DNA from: Methanobacteriota archaeon
GTDB lineage: Archaea > Methanobacteriota > Methanobacteria > Methanobacteriales > Methanobacteriaceae
DNA: 64,000 nt
Reading direction: 5' to 3'
NCBI GenBank assembly: GCA_023411115.1
Contig: JAEYPF010000015.1
Location: forward strand, 27,913-91,912
Shown: positions 1-9,770 of the stretch, one piece after another
Layout of the letters: each line of letters begins with the position of its first letter
How positions within the stretch are numbered: the first letter of the stretch is position 1
The notes under the pieces: model-generated
Database searches by the model: none
What the model saw: the letters and a program-made list of their open reading frames with translations, nothing else
Told to the model about the DNA's origin: nothing
Translations under genes and position numbers: made by a program

Positions 1-716
1 CTTTCTAATAAGAAGTAAAATGAGTTCTTAAAAAGTTCTTCATCCATTCGCTTCATACATTACTATATTATTTTAATTTATTTATATAATTTATGCACTC
101 ACGTGATTTAGTACCTATTTTTAATAAAATAATAACATTTATACCTTAAAATAATAATTTAAACGAGTAGAGTAATAACATTTGAAAATAACTTATTTGA
201 ATTTGTTGGGTTAGCACTGTATTAACTTGCTGTAACAGTTTAAACTTAATAAATTCCAATATAAACGGCTACTTTTTAATTATTTTTTTATTTATATTAT
301 TTTAATTTAAAAATATTATAAATAAAGCAAAAATAAATGTCAGTAAACGATATAATAGATTCTATTTTAATTTTGCCCCACAATAAAGATATTTGACCGC
401 GTTAGTACAGTCATTACTGACCGTCTTCACATATTTTTATTTTAATACCGAAGATATTTCCTTATTAGTGAATTCAATTAATTATTTACACAATTATAAC
501 AAAATATATCATTATTGTTATTATTATTCCCACGTCATGAATTGAGATTGTGAAATAATGTTTTAAATGTGTAAAAACTAAAAAAAATCCATAATTCATC
601 TGTTTAATACAAATTAGACTTAGTTAAGAATTAAGATGTTAAGTTAGTAATCAGTGAATATAATTTTACCATAAAATTTATCTGTTTTAAAGTCCACTTA
701 ATAATATCTAATGTGA
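1..716. other. AT-rich region without a recognisable gene
   Basis: I see no convincing gene, tRNA or rRNA here. The stretch is extremely AT-rich with scattered stops in every frame. A 64-codon minus-strand frame at 631-825 has low-complexity hydrophobic content and no ribosome site. Scattered TATA-like runs are expected by chance at this composition. Confidence 0.5.
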
Positions 717-864
717 AAATATTATAGCAAAGGAAAAGCTGTAGAACTCTTAAAAGATATTCTAAAACCAGTATATTATAAATCAGATAAAAACTGGCTG
801 TTGAAGACGACAATAAAATAGACAACTTGATAAATGAAGTAGTAAATATAAATAAACATTCATA
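717..864 (+). pseudogene. Possible decayed gene fragment (frameshifted C-terminal remnant)
   Basis: Read from 717, the frame gives a protein-like stretch containing GKAVELLKDIL and PVYYKSDKN, then stops. Shifting frame near 797 continues with LAVEDDNKIDNLINEV and a stop at about 864. No start codon or ribosome site precedes it; an in-frame TGA lies just upstream at 714. The mix of charged and hydrophobic residues looks more like real coding sequence than the surrounding AT-rich DNA, so I read it as the tail of a broken gene. I do not recognise the family. Confidence 0.25.
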
Positions 865-882
865 AAACTCTAACAGAATAAA

Positions 883-1134
883 ATGATTAGTTCATTACTT
901 AATATGGGGGCAATAGACATGGATGAGCTTTCAATACAGGAATATCAAAAATTAATTAACATTTTAAAAGAGCATAACTATTATTTGTCCTCTTCAATTG
1001 AAGAAAAAGCTGCCGATATCATTGAAAGCATAGATTTTGAGGCAAAAAGTAGAAAAAGGGATATTAGTAAAGCAAAAGTCAGTTTAATTAATACTCCTAA
1101 CGGTCCAGAAATTGGGATTACCTTTGAAGAATAA
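883..1134 (+). CDS. Small hypothetical protein (83 aa)
   Basis: Unrecognised soluble protein with a helical, charged N-terminal half (MDELSIQEYQKLINILKEHN) and a C-terminal part ending INTPNGPEIGITFEE. There is no Shine-Dalgarno before either ATG 883 or ATG 919. A TATA-like tataaata at about 846-853 lies roughly 30 nt upstream of 883, which would suit a leaderless message starting at 883. Start 919 is the alternative. It stands alone, and nothing in the neighbours suggests a role. Confidence 0.55.
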   Translation: MISSLLNMGAIDMDELSIQEYQKLINILKEHNYYLSSSIEEKAADIIESIDFEAKSRKRDISKAKVSLINTPNGPEIGITFEE

Positions 1135-1152
1135 AAAAATTTCTGGATTAAA

Positions 1153-1338
1153 TTATTTACATGTGTATACTGCTAATTTGCTGGTTACTATTGTTTTAGC
1201 TCTTAAAAGAACTTTATCATTATGATTACTTTTTTTTATTGCAAGTTCAATTTTTTCCAGTAAAATTTCTAAATCGGCTGGTTTACATTTATATGCTTCA
1301 TTCAATAAATTATGGGATGCATTTTTAATATTTGTCAC
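1153..1338 (-). CDS. Small hypothetical protein (61 aa)
   Basis: Unrecognised lysine-rich helical protein starting with GTG; sequence features include CKPADLEILLEKIELAIKKS and a C-terminal KLAVYTCK. There is no strong ribosome site. It converges with the small gene ending at 1134, with only 18 nt between them. The regular heptad-like spacing of Leu and Ile suggests a short coiled coil. It is supported only by amino-acid composition and position. Confidence 0.4.
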   Translation of the reverse strand: MTNIKNASHNLLNEAYKCKPADLEILLEKIELAIKKSNHNDKVLLRAKTIVTSKLAVYTCK

Positions 1339-1650
1339 TTTAAGTCAACTCTTGTCATTTTTATAATTTTTAATTGGTAATAGCTCTAAACAAAAATTCT
1401 TAAAAGAATGTATGAGTTCAATTATACTCCAAAAATAATTGTTCAATAGTGGTTGAATAACCATATTATTACTATATCATTGAAAGTTATTAAATGCTAT
1501 GTATGATAGCATTACGCGGTAATAAAATTTTGATTTATATATGCATAATCTTTTATTTATATTGAATGTGTGGAATTAAACCTAAAACAGTTATATGAAT
1601 TATGCAGAATACCCAAAATGGTAAAAAAAAATGATTTAACTCCATTTCAT
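1339..1650. other. Intergenic, no gene seen
   Basis: AT-rich spacer between two leftward genes. I see no RNA gene, repeat or convincing operator. Short TATA-like runs exist but cannot be assigned to a gene. Confidence 0.4.
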
Positions 1651-2100
1651 TTATGGTTTGTAGGTCCTTTCAGGTAGTACTGCGTTGTTAAACCAGTAGT
1701 TCTTAAACGTGTAAATATTCTTTCTAAATTTATCCAAATCAACTGGTTTGGTTATATAAGCACTTGCATGATGCAGATATGATTCAGATATGTCATTTTC
1801 ATCGCTAGAAATAGTTAAAACGACTACTGGAATACATTTTAATATATCGTCATTTTTAATCTCTTCAAGCACTTCCATACCCTTTTTCTTAGGTAAATTC
1901 AAATCCAAAATAATTAAAGAAGGTGTTTTACGATTTTTATACTTCCCTTTCTTATGTAAATAGCCCATGGCCTCTTCACCGTCTTTAACTATATTAATAT
2001 TAATCCACTGTGCTTCTTCACTTAATATTTCTGTTATTATGCGGGATTCAGCAGGATTATCCTCTATGAGTAGTGTTTCTATAGTCTTTACTCTTTTCAT
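1651..2100 (-). CDS. Orphan response regulator (Rcp1-like receiver domain)
   Basis: Stand-alone CheY-type receiver of about 149 aa without an output domain. The N-terminal acidic pair lies in LLIEDNPAESR, the phospho-acceptor Asp in LIILDLNLPKKKG, the conserved Thr in VVLTISSDEND and the Lys in AYITKP. The length and insertion pattern match the Rcp1/phytochrome-type single-domain regulators that partner PAS or GAF histidine kinases. I chose the ATG at 2100 because AAAGG sits about 10 nt upstream; a TTG at 2109 is in frame. No kinase is adjacent; the PAS kinase at 17984 is a possible but unproven partner. Confidence 0.88.
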   Translation of the reverse strand: MKRVKTIETLLIEDNPAESRIITEILSEEAQWININIVKDGEEAMGYLHKKGKYKNRKTPSLIILDLNLPKKKGMEVLEEIKNDDILKCIPVVVLTISSDENDISESYLHHASAYITKPVDLDKFRKNIYTFKNYWFNNAVLPERTYKP

Positions 2101-2449
2101 CGAAAACAACCTTTCCTTTACTTAAGATTTAATCTTCATGTTTCCCTATAAAAATATTATGGAAAATAATTAGGTTATTCCTATCTAAATTAATTAAATT
2201 CTAGTGAATTTATTTTTAACAGGCATTAAATTGTTTATGTCAGTAATTAAGGACATTAAATGAGTACTGGTTCTAAGATTTTAATATAATTTTAAAAATT
2301 TGTCTCAGGTAAAATAATGGGAATATTCCTCAAATGAGCATATTTATTAATTTAAGGTATTTCTAAGAATTTTTTTATTAAAATAAAATAGTTAAGCAGG
2401 TAATTTCATATCTTTTACATGAAAATTGTTTAAAAATTAATTAAAAAAA
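2101..2449. other. Intergenic, no gene seen
   Basis: About 350 nt of AT-rich spacer between the rlmE stop and the response-regulator start. It should hold the promoter of the leftward regulator gene. No repeat or RNA gene is apparent. Confidence 0.4.
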
Positions 2450-3055
2450 CTAACGTTTTTTCATGGCTATTATGTACATTTCAACGCTTCCCTTCTTTGA
2501 AGATGGAGGTTTAGTTGTTTTAACAGTTTTAAATTTCTTTTTAATTTCTTTAAGAAGTGATTGGAATCCTTCCCCTTGAAAAACTTTTATAATCATATTA
2601 CCGTCAATTTTAAGAACCTTATCAGCAATTTTTAAGGCATTTTCCACAATATCAATTGATTTAAGTTGATCAATATCCTTTATTCCTGTTAATTTAGGTG
2701 CAGCGTCTGATAAAATTACATCTGCGTTCCATCCCAGTGATTCCGCTATTTTTTCAATGGTTTCATTTTTTGTAAAGTCCCCTGTAATTTGAATAAAATT
2801 TTCATGTTCAAATGGCTTAATTCTTTGAAGATCCACAGCAACAATCTTTCCATCATCTCCAATTATATCAAGGGCCACCTGAGACCATCCTCCTGGTGCA
2901 GCACCTAAATCAACTATATAATCGCGGGGTTTAATAATCCTGAATTTCTTATTAAGCTGCAGTAATTTATAAGATGCTCTGGATCGGTACTTTTCCTTTT
3001 TTGCCATTTTATAGTAATGTTCACCTTTTCTGTCGATTTCCCATTTCTTACTCAT
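2450..3055 (-). CDS. rlmE: 23S rRNA 2'-O-ribose methyltransferase (RlmE/FtsJ family)
   Basis: SAM-dependent methyltransferase of 201 aa that in bacteria methylates the ribose of U2552 in the A loop of 23S rRNA; archaeal homologues are assigned the same role. The SAM-binding motif VDLGAAPGGWSQ spans residues 48-59. The catalytic K-D-K-E tetrad appears as K30 (RASYK), D117 (LSDAAP), K157 (IKVFQGE) and E192 (SVEMY). The length is typical and there is no extra C-terminal domain. GGAG lies just upstream of ATG 3055 on the minus strand. It is divided from the phosphoesterase gene by about 100 nt. Confidence 0.93.
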   Translation of the reverse strand: MSKKWEIDRKGEHYYKMAKKEKYRSRASYKLLQLNKKFRIIKPRDYIVDLGAAPGGWSQVALDIIGDDGKIVAVDLQRIKPFEHENFIQITGDFTKNETIEKIAESLGWNADVILSDAAPKLTGIKDIDQLKSIDIVENALKIADKVLKIDGNMIIKVFQGEGFQSLLKEIKKKFKTVKTTKPPSSKKGSVEMYIIAMKKR

Positions 3056-3161
3056 TTTAAGCTCCTTTAGATTTATTCGTACTTTAATAATTATTTGTTT
3101 TGAAATTAAATGGTTTTAAACTTTTATTTATATAAGTTGGGGCAATTTAATAAAATGCTAG

Positions 3162-3683
3162 TCATGGTTTTTCAAAATTAAGGGCTTTACAAACTGGTTT
3201 TCCAATTGATAGTATTTCCACATCTATTTTTTTATTTTTAACATTCAACAGCATCACCGATGGATCGGATAATCGTGGAACCGTTGGGCTACCTGGATTT
3301 AAAAGAAGTATATCGTCAACTTCAGTTATAAACGGCCAGTGTGTATGGCCTGTAATAAGGATTTCAACCCCCATTTCCATTGCAATATATTTAAGCTGTT
3401 GGGTATCTCCTCTGGGATAAACTTCACCGTGATTAAGACCAATTTTTAGGCCTTCAGCTTCAAAAGAAACTTTTTTTGGGAGTTTAATGCCGTAAGCCTT
3501 ATCCATATTCCCCTGGGAACACTTGGTTGGAGCTATTTTTTCAAGTTCATTCAGTACATCGTAAGATACAAGATCTCCTGCGTGTAAAATTATATCTACA
3601 TTTTCAAATATGCTGAATACATTTTCAGGTATACTTGAAGCCCTTTCAGGGATATGAGTATCTGATATGACGCCAATTAACAT
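3162..3683 (-). CDS. YfcE/MJ0936-type metallophosphoesterase
   Basis: Calcineurin-like phosphodiesterase of the small archaeal YfcE/MJ0936 group (173 aa, usual length). Metal ligands are visible in order: D8 and H10 (SDTHIPE), D37 (HAGDLVS), N59 (SQGNMD), H85 (LNHGE), H113 and H115 (TGHTHWP). MJ0936-type enzymes hydrolyse phosphodiesters in vitro, but the natural substrate is unknown. The start at 3683 is fixed by an AGGAG ribosome site. It is followed by rlmE on the same strand, but the gap makes co-transcription uncertain. Confidence 0.9.
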   Translation of the reverse strand: MLIGVISDTHIPERASSIPENVFSIFENVDIILHAGDLVSYDVLNELEKIAPTKCSQGNMDKAYGIKLPKKVSFEAEGLKIGLNHGEVYPRGDTQQLKYIAMEMGVEILITGHTHWPFITEVDDILLLNPGSPTVPRLSDPSVMLLNVKNKKIDVEILSIGKPVCKALNFEKP

Positions 3684-4148
3684 TTTAATCTCCTATGATA
3701 TTTTAAATAAAATAATATGGATTTTTATTTGTTATTTAAATTTTTTATGATGTTGACTATAGATATGTAAAATTTTATAGAAAAAGATTGTGTAAATTAT
3801 CTTTGATTTTCAGTATCTAATTAGTTATGGATTCAAATAAGTTATTCTGGATGATGTCAGTATAATATTTAAATCTTGTATAAGAATTATTTGACTTATT
3901 TAACTGTTATTATGTTTTGAGATATTCCTTTAACTTTAAAAATGAAATTTTTATGATTTATATGATCTTGAATATTATATATAGCATGACTTTAAATATA
4001 CAAAGGTTACCAGATCAATAGATCATAAATTTAAATAATATAAGAATTATTACATATGTTTAACTGCGTATTATTATAATTAATTAAATCTAATAATGAA
4101 TCATATATACACATAAAATATTATTTGAGGACTATTTTGAGTGATATC
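3684..4148. other. Divergent intergenic region upstream of topA
   Basis: Very AT-rich spacer between two divergent genes. It must hold both promoters; TATA-like runs occur near 3975-3985 and 4030-4045, but neither can be assigned firmly. I see no repeat, RNA gene or operator dyad. Confidence 0.4.
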
Positions 4149-6278
4149 ATGCATGAAGTCATAATTTGTGAAAAGCCAAAATCATCTGAGAAGATAGCCA
4201 AGGCACTGTCTAAAAATTCAACTAAAAATAGCTATAAAAAAGTTCCATACTATGAATTTAAAGAAAATGGTAAAAAAACGACAGTATTATCTGCAGTAGG
4301 TCATCTGTACTCTCTTTCACCTACAAATTCAAAACAGCATAAAATTTTTGATATAGAGTGGGTACCTCTTTATGATAAAGATAAACAGAAAAAATACGTT
4401 AAAAATTATGTAGATGCCATAAAAAAGCTTTCAAAAGGCGCTGATAAGTTTGTTCATGCTTGCGATTACGATATAGAGGGAACACTTATAGGTTATAATG
4501 CATTGAAATATGCCTGCGGTGAGGATAGTGTAGATAAGGCTACAAGAATGAAATTTTCAACCTTAACCAAAGAAGACATCATTAAAGCTTATGAAAATCC
4601 AATTCCTGTTGATTTCAAGCAGGTAGATAGTGGTATTGCGAGACATGTACTTGATTTCCTTTTTGGAGTTAATATATCCAAATACCTCACAGATTCTGTA
4701 AGAGAATCTACATCAAGATATGTTCAGCTTTCTGCAGGTAGAGTTCAAACTCCCACGCTATCCATACTGGTAGATAGGGAAAAAGAAATTAAAAAATTCA
4801 AACCTATTCCATACTGGCTTATAAAAGCTGCACTTGAAGATGATATAATCGCTGATCATAAGGCAGGGAAAATATTTGAAAGAAAGGATGCAGACAGTAT
4901 CTTAGCTGAGTGTGAAGGTAAAGATGCACTTGTAACAGATGTAGTTTTAAGGAAAACCAAGAGAACACCTCCATTTCCTTTTGATCTTGGAAGTCTTCAA
5001 TCAGAGGCATATGGTGTATTTGGATTTAGCCCTAAAAAGACCCAGCAAATCGCTCAAAATCTTTATACAGAAGGTTACACTTCCTATCCTCGTACTTCTT
5101 CACAGAAACTTCCAAAGAGCATAGGCTATGATAAAATTCTTAAAAAATTAAGTAAAAATGCAGAATTCAAAAGACATGTTGATGACCTTAAAACACCCTT
5201 AAAGCCAAATGAAGGTAAAAAAACTGATGAAGCACACCCTGCTATTCACCCAACAGGTACATTACCAAAGAGTCTGGATACAGACGACCAAAAATTATAC
5301 GAACTTATTGTTTACAGGTTTATATCTGTATTTGGGGAAGATGCAGTTCAAGAATCTATGAAAACCAATTTAGATATTAATTCGCAGGAATTTTCATTCA
5401 GCAGAAAGAGAATGGCTGAAATGGGATGGCTGAATCATTATCCATTTAGAAAAATTGAAGATGAAAAATTCCCTGAAATAAAGAAGGGGGATATATTAAA
5501 GGTTAATGAGATTTTATGTGAAGAAAAAGAAACAAAACCTCCTGCAAGGTACAATCAAGCTTCTTTAATACGTGAACTTGAAAAAAGGGGTCTCGGTACT
5601 AAATCAACCAGGGCAAACATAATATCAATTCTCTATGACAGAAAATATATCGAAGGCCAGAAGATACAGGTCAATGAACTTGGTGAACACCTTATAGATA
5701 CATTAAAAGAATATTCAGAGGATATAACAAGTGAAGAACTTACAAGGAAGTTTGAAACTGAGCTTGAAGATATTATGGGGGATAAGATTACAAAAGAACA
5801 GGTTATAGAAGAAGCTAAAGTTGAACTTTCCTCCATTCTTGACGATATTGAAGAGAATAAATCACAGATTGGTGAAAAGCTCTATGAAGCTTATCAGGAA
5901 AGTAGAATTGTAGGGCAGTGTAAATGTGGCGGTAATCTGGTTATGAAATATTCACCCCGAACAAAAGGCACGTTTGTAGGGTGTTCTGCATATCCAAAAT
6001 GTAAAGTAACTTATCCTATACCCAGGGGTACTAATGTACTCAAAAGCAAATGTGAAAAATGTAGCCTTCCAATGATATCCTTTGGAAAACCACGCCAGAG
6101 AGCATGTTTGGACCCAAAATGTGGTAGGGGCGGTAAAGAATCGACCAATGAGGTTGTTGGTATTTGCCCACAGTGTGGAAATCAATTAATTAAAAGAATG
6201 GGTAGATATGGTGAATTTATTGGATGCAGCGGGTTCCCAAAATGCAGGTTTACTAAATCTGTAGAACAGGAAGCTTAA
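4149..6278 (+). CDS. topA: DNA topoisomerase I (type IA)
   Basis: Type IA topoisomerase that relaxes negative supercoils through a 5'-phosphotyrosine intermediate. The N-terminal TOPRIM domain starts at MHEVIICEKPKSSEK and carries the acidic motif HACDYDIEGT. The catalytic tyrosine lies in YTSYPRTSSQ (about residue 313). Three C-terminal C4 zinc fingers follow (CKCGG to GCSAYPKC; CEKC to CLDPKC; CPQCG to GCSGFPKC). At about 709 aa it has full archaeal TopA length. ATG 4149 is the conserved family start. In-frame TTG codons at 4125 and 4137 add 4-8 residues, and the TTG at 4137 has a GAGG upstream, so a slightly longer protein is possible. Confidence 0.95.
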   Translation: MHEVIICEKPKSSEKIAKALSKNSTKNSYKKVPYYEFKENGKKTTVLSAVGHLYSLSPTNSKQHKIFDIEWVPLYDKDKQKKYVKNYVDAIKKLSKGADKFVHACDYDIEGTLIGYNALKYACGEDSVDKATRMKFSTLTKEDIIKAYENPIPVDFKQVDSGIARHVLDFLFGVNISKYLTDSVRESTSRYVQLSAGRVQTPTLSILVDREKEIKKFKPIPYWLIKAALEDDIIADHKAGKIFERKDADSILAECEGKDALVTDVVLRKTKRTPPFPFDLGSLQSEAYGVFGFSPKKTQQIAQNLYTEGYTSYPRTSSQKLPKSIGYDKILKKLSKNAEFKRHVDDLKTPLKPNEGKKTDEAHPAIHPTGTLPKSLDTDDQKLYELIVYRFISVFGEDAVQESMKTNLDINSQEFSFSRKRMAEMGWLNHYPFRKIEDEKFPEIKKGDILKVNEILCEEKETKPPARYNQASLIRELEKRGLGTKSTRANIISILYDRKYIEGQKIQVNELGEHLIDTLKEYSEDITSEELTRKFETELEDIMGDKITKEQVIEEAKVELSSILDDIEENKSQIGEKLYEAYQESRIVGQCKCGGNLVMKYSPRTKGTFVGCSAYPKCKVTYPIPRGTNVLKSKCEKCSLPMISFGKPRQRACLDPKCGRGGKESTNEVVGICPQCGNQLIKRMGRYGEFIGCSGFPKCRFTKSVEQEA

Positions 6279-6549
6279 TTTTATTTTTTCTGCCAGTATA
6301 ACGAGAATTTACTCATAAATTCTCTATTATTATCTATTTCTTTAAATATTCCTAAAACCTTTTTTGATACTGTGCATCAAGTTACATGCTGGGTTTTCGC
6401 TAATTTTATACATAATTCAATGGTATTTTAAGTACGAATCTTTAATATATTTTTATTACTTAAATGGCATTTCATATAATTTTAAATACTTCTAAAATAA
6501 ACTGATTATAATATAATTTACCTACAAAATAGTAATTACGAGGTTCCAC

Positions 6550-8943
6550 ATGAGTTCTAACGAAACTTTGTCCAAACTTAAACCAATAATCATTATAATT
6601 TTGTTATTTTTAGTAGCATTTCTTTTCAGGATGGATGCAATGTCCATATCTGCAGTGCCCCAAGATTTACAACCCTATTTTCAAGATCAAAACGGGCTTC
6701 CCTATTTCAGTGAAATGGATTCCTATTATAATTATAGAATGACTCAGGATTACATTAATCACGGTTATTTAGGAGATAGCCTAATAAATGGTACCCAATG
6801 GGATCTGCATTCGTACTATCCCTCTGGAAGATCGGCAGAATATCCGCCGTTAATTGCAATTATTACGGCATTTGCTTATAAAGTAGTGAATGCATTTGGA
6901 AACGTACCTTTAAATGCAGTTGCAATCTGGTTAGCTCCATTTATAGCTTCACTTGCAGTCATTCCTGCATATCTGTTTGTAAGGCGAATTACCAACGATT
7001 ATGGGGGAATAGTGGCGGGACTTTTAGTTGGTCTGGCACCAGACTATTTTGCCCACACATTTGCAGGGTTCTTTGATACTGACATGTTCAACATGCTTTT
7101 CCCAATCCTTATTGTATGGTTCTTTATAGAAGGAATACGTGCAAAAGATGTTAGGAACAGGTCTATCTTTGTATCTCTATCTGTAATTTCCATGCTTATT
7201 TACTCAATGGCATGGGAAGGATGGTGGTATTTATTCTATGTCGTGATAGGCGCGGGAGTCATATACCTTTTAGTTTCTAACTATCTGTTTAACATGAAAA
7301 CCATCAAGCCATTTAAGGAGTATCCTGACAAAATCAAATGGTTCCTGGATCAGCCTGCACTCTTTTCATTAATCGTGTTTGCAGTTGCAAGTTCTATTTT
7401 AATAATCATTACAATGGGACTTTCTGGATTTTTCAACGCTTTAGCAAGCCCTATTGGGGCCTCTCAGTTACAAAATACTGTTCAGGGTACTTCATATCCA
7501 AATATATATCTGACAGTTGGAGAGCTTCGAGCAGCATCATTTGGAGATGTTGTAGGGGGAGTAGGGGGATATTTGGCGCTTATATTTGGTATTCTGGTCG
7601 TTCCTTTACTTTTATGGAAGTTGAAACCAGAAACCGATAACACTAAAAAAGAGGTAAAAGCACCGAAAAGGAAAAGTAAGCCTAGGAGAAGGGCAAAGAG
7701 AGGAAAAGTGAAGGTTGTTGAAGAAAAAGTAGAGGAGAAAAACGAGATAATAGATCCTCAGCTAATGGAAACTAAAAAGAATTACCTTTTATACGCCGTC
7801 CTATTTGCAGTATGGCTTTTAGCACTGGGTTATGCTGTAACAAAAGGTGTAAGGTTTATTGAAAACTTTGCAGTTCCAATAGCATTAGGTGCAGGGATTT
7901 TTGTAGGTTTAGTTGTGCCTTATCTCAAAGAGCATATAAAAGATGTCAGATATGCAACAGCAGCGATTTTAGTGATAATTGCACTGGTAGCATATACTCC
8001 TGTATCAACGGCCTACGTCTTTTCAACTTCAAAAGTAGTGCCGGGTGCAGATGATTCAATGTACAACTCCATGCTTTGGGTTAAAAATAACACATCCAAT
8101 AACACAGTTTTAACTTCCTGGTGGGACTTTGGGCACCTGTTTACAGCAGTAGCAGATCGTCCAGTGACATTTGACGGAGGATCACAAAACACGCCGCGTG
8201 CATACTGGGTTGGAAAAGCCCTAACAACAAGTGATGAGAACCTATCAGCAGGAATACTGCGAATGTTAACTTCAAGCGGCGACCAAGGTACTTATACCCT
8301 TGAAAATTACACACATAACACTGGTAAAAGTGTGGAAATATTAAACAAGATTTTGCCGGTTGATAAACAGGCTGCTCAAACCATATTAACCAGCCAGTAT
8401 AACTTAACTCCAGAACAGGCACAAAATGTGTTACAGTACACCCATCCAGATAATCCAGCTCCACATGAACTCATATTAAGTGCAGATATGATCAGTAAAG
8501 CAGCTGTGTGGTCCTACTTTGGAAACTGGAATTTCCAAAACGGTACTGGACAGAGTTACGGTTATTCTGCAGCACAGGCATCAGTCAGTCAAGTTAACGG
8601 TACGACAGTAATTCAGGGGCAAAATGGTATTGTTGCACAGATAAATGGAACCCAGATAGATGCAAGATTTGTATACAAACAGAATAATCAGACTCAAATG
8701 ATGCTGCCGCATAAACTAATCGTAATTCAGAACAATCAAATACGGATGAACCAGTTAGTTTCCAATTCAAGTCCAATAAGCATACTTTTAATGATGGATA
8801 ACAGTAGTGTTCTGGCTGTGGGTATGAGTAAGGAATTTGAAGACTCCATCTTCACAAAACTGTACTTTATGAATGGTACAGGCTTAAGCAGGTTTAAACT
8901 TGCTCATAACGATGTTGGAGTACAGGTTTGGAACGTAAATTAA
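6550..8943 (+). CDS. aglB: Oligosaccharyltransferase AglB (STT3 family)
   Basis: Catalytic subunit of archaeal N-glycosylation; it transfers a dolichol-linked glycan to Asn in N-X-S/T sequons outside the cell. The N-terminal part (to about residue 500) is polytopic membrane with the DXD-like metal motifs EMDSYY (D57) and FFDTDMF. The C-terminal part is a soluble domain that begins with the diagnostic WWDFGHL (about 524-530). An unusually basic cytosolic loop at about 357-400 (KAPKRKSKPRRRAKRGK) interrupts the membrane region. GAGG precedes ATG 6550. It stands alone, with no glycosyltransferases nearby. A sequon-packed surface protein encoded at 46439 is a likely substrate. Confidence 0.95.
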   Translation: MSSNETLSKLKPIIIIILLFLVAFLFRMDAMSISAVPQDLQPYFQDQNGLPYFSEMDSYYNYRMTQDYINHGYLGDSLINGTQWDLHSYYPSGRSAEYPPLIAIITAFAYKVVNAFGNVPLNAVAIWLAPFIASLAVIPAYLFVRRITNDYGGIVAGLLVGLAPDYFAHTFAGFFDTDMFNMLFPILIVWFFIEGIRAKDVRNRSIFVSLSVISMLIYSMAWEGWWYLFYVVIGAGVIYLLVSNYLFNMKTIKPFKEYPDKIKWFLDQPALFSLIVFAVASSILIIITMGLSGFFNALASPIGASQLQNTVQGTSYPNIYLTVGELRAASFGDVVGGVGGYLALIFGILVVPLLLWKLKPETDNTKKEVKAPKRKSKPRRRAKRGKVKVVEEKVEEKNEIIDPQLMETKKNYLLYAVLFAVWLLALGYAVTKGVRFIENFAVPIALGAGIFVGLVVPYLKEHIKDVRYATAAILVIIALVAYTPVSTAYVFSTSKVVPGADDSMYNSMLWVKNNTSNNTVLTSWWDFGHLFTAVADRPVTFDGGSQNTPRAYWVGKALTTSDENLSAGILRMLTSSGDQGTYTLENYTHNTGKSVEILNKILPVDKQAAQTILTSQYNLTPEQAQNVLQYTHPDNPAPHELILSADMISKAAVWSYFGNWNFQNGTGQSYGYSAAQASVSQVNGTTVIQGQNGIVAQINGTQIDARFVYKQNNQTQMMLPHKLIVIQNNQIRMNQLVSNSSPISILLMMDNSSVLAVGMSKEFEDSIFTKLYFMNGTGLSRFKLAHNDVGVQVWNVN

Positions 8944-9052
8944 AACTAAATTAGATTCCTGGTGGAATCTAATAATTATTTTTTATTCTATTTTTTTATT
9001 TAAAATTTGAATTCTCAATTTTTTATAGACATTAGTTGTATTGGTCTGCAAT

Positions 9053-9433
9053 TTACATAATATTTCGAATTCTATTTACAAGAATATCTGTGGCACTAAC
9101 GATTCCTACAATTTGACCAGATTCTTCTACTGGTAATCTCCATATGCCGTGGTCAACCATTTCTTTTGCAGCATGTTCAATTGTATCATCGGTATGAATT
9201 GTCACAAGATGGGTTTCCATTGCGTCGTGAACTTTAAGATCCTTTAAATTATGTTTATTACCTATCTCTTCTAAAATATCCCATGTTGTAATTATTCCAG
9301 TAACTTCTCCATTTTTTTCTACTATAAGGCTTCCTCCCTCGCCTTCTTCTGTAGATTTTTTTAATGCTGCTTCTAAATTTTCATTTTCATCTATGGTTTC
9401 TACTCCCTCTACCATAATTTCTTTAACTTCCAT
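9053..9433 (-). CDS. CBS-domain pair protein
   Basis: A protein of about 126 aa consisting of two CBS domains in tandem (a Bateman module), with repeated cores VTGIITTWDIL and IVGIVSATDIL. Such stand-alone modules bind adenine nucleotides and regulate partner proteins; the partner here is unknown. I chose ATG 9433 (MEVKEIMVEG) because AGGTGAT, fully complementary to the 16S 3' end, ends 3 nt before it. A preceding ATG at 9436 and a longer start at 9454 are possible. It converges with aglB with about 110 nt between the stops. Confidence 0.9.
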   Translation of the reverse strand: MEVKEIMVEGVETIDENENLEAALKKSTEEGEGGSLIVEKNGEVTGIITTWDILEEIGNKHNLKDLKVHDAMETHLVTIHTDDTIEHAAKEMVDHGIWRLPVEESGQIVGIVSATDILVNRIRNIM

Positions 9434-9436
9434 CAT

Positions 9437-9770
9437 ATCACCTGGATCTATCAATACGAATATGCAACAAATTACATTTGTTATTAAGTTTTAACTAATT
9501 ATTATTACTTTCTGTGATATAACATAATCTTAAAACTAAAAACATTTTTAAGGATGAAAAAGTTAATAATAAATATATTTGATGTTTAAAGGACTACACT
9601 TTTAAATTGAATGTTATATATCATATTTAAGATGTTAGAGTAACTGTGTGCTCAAACTTTAAAACAGAATTTACATATTTTGTAAATAGGCTCTAAGGGG
9701 CTTATTTAAGATTAAATTAAAAACAAGATATAATGATTTTTATAATTTGAACTAATTTTATGTGAGAATT
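9437..9770. other. Divergent intergenic region
   Basis: AT-rich spacer of about 330 nt between the leftward CBS gene and the rightward GTPase gene, so it should hold both promoters. I see no repeat, hairpin array or RNA gene. Confidence 0.4.

Noticed and set aside
631..825. A 64-codon minus-strand frame in the left AT-rich region
   Set aside because: It has hydrophobic low-complexity content, no ribosome site, and overlaps a plus-strand fragment that looks more protein-like.
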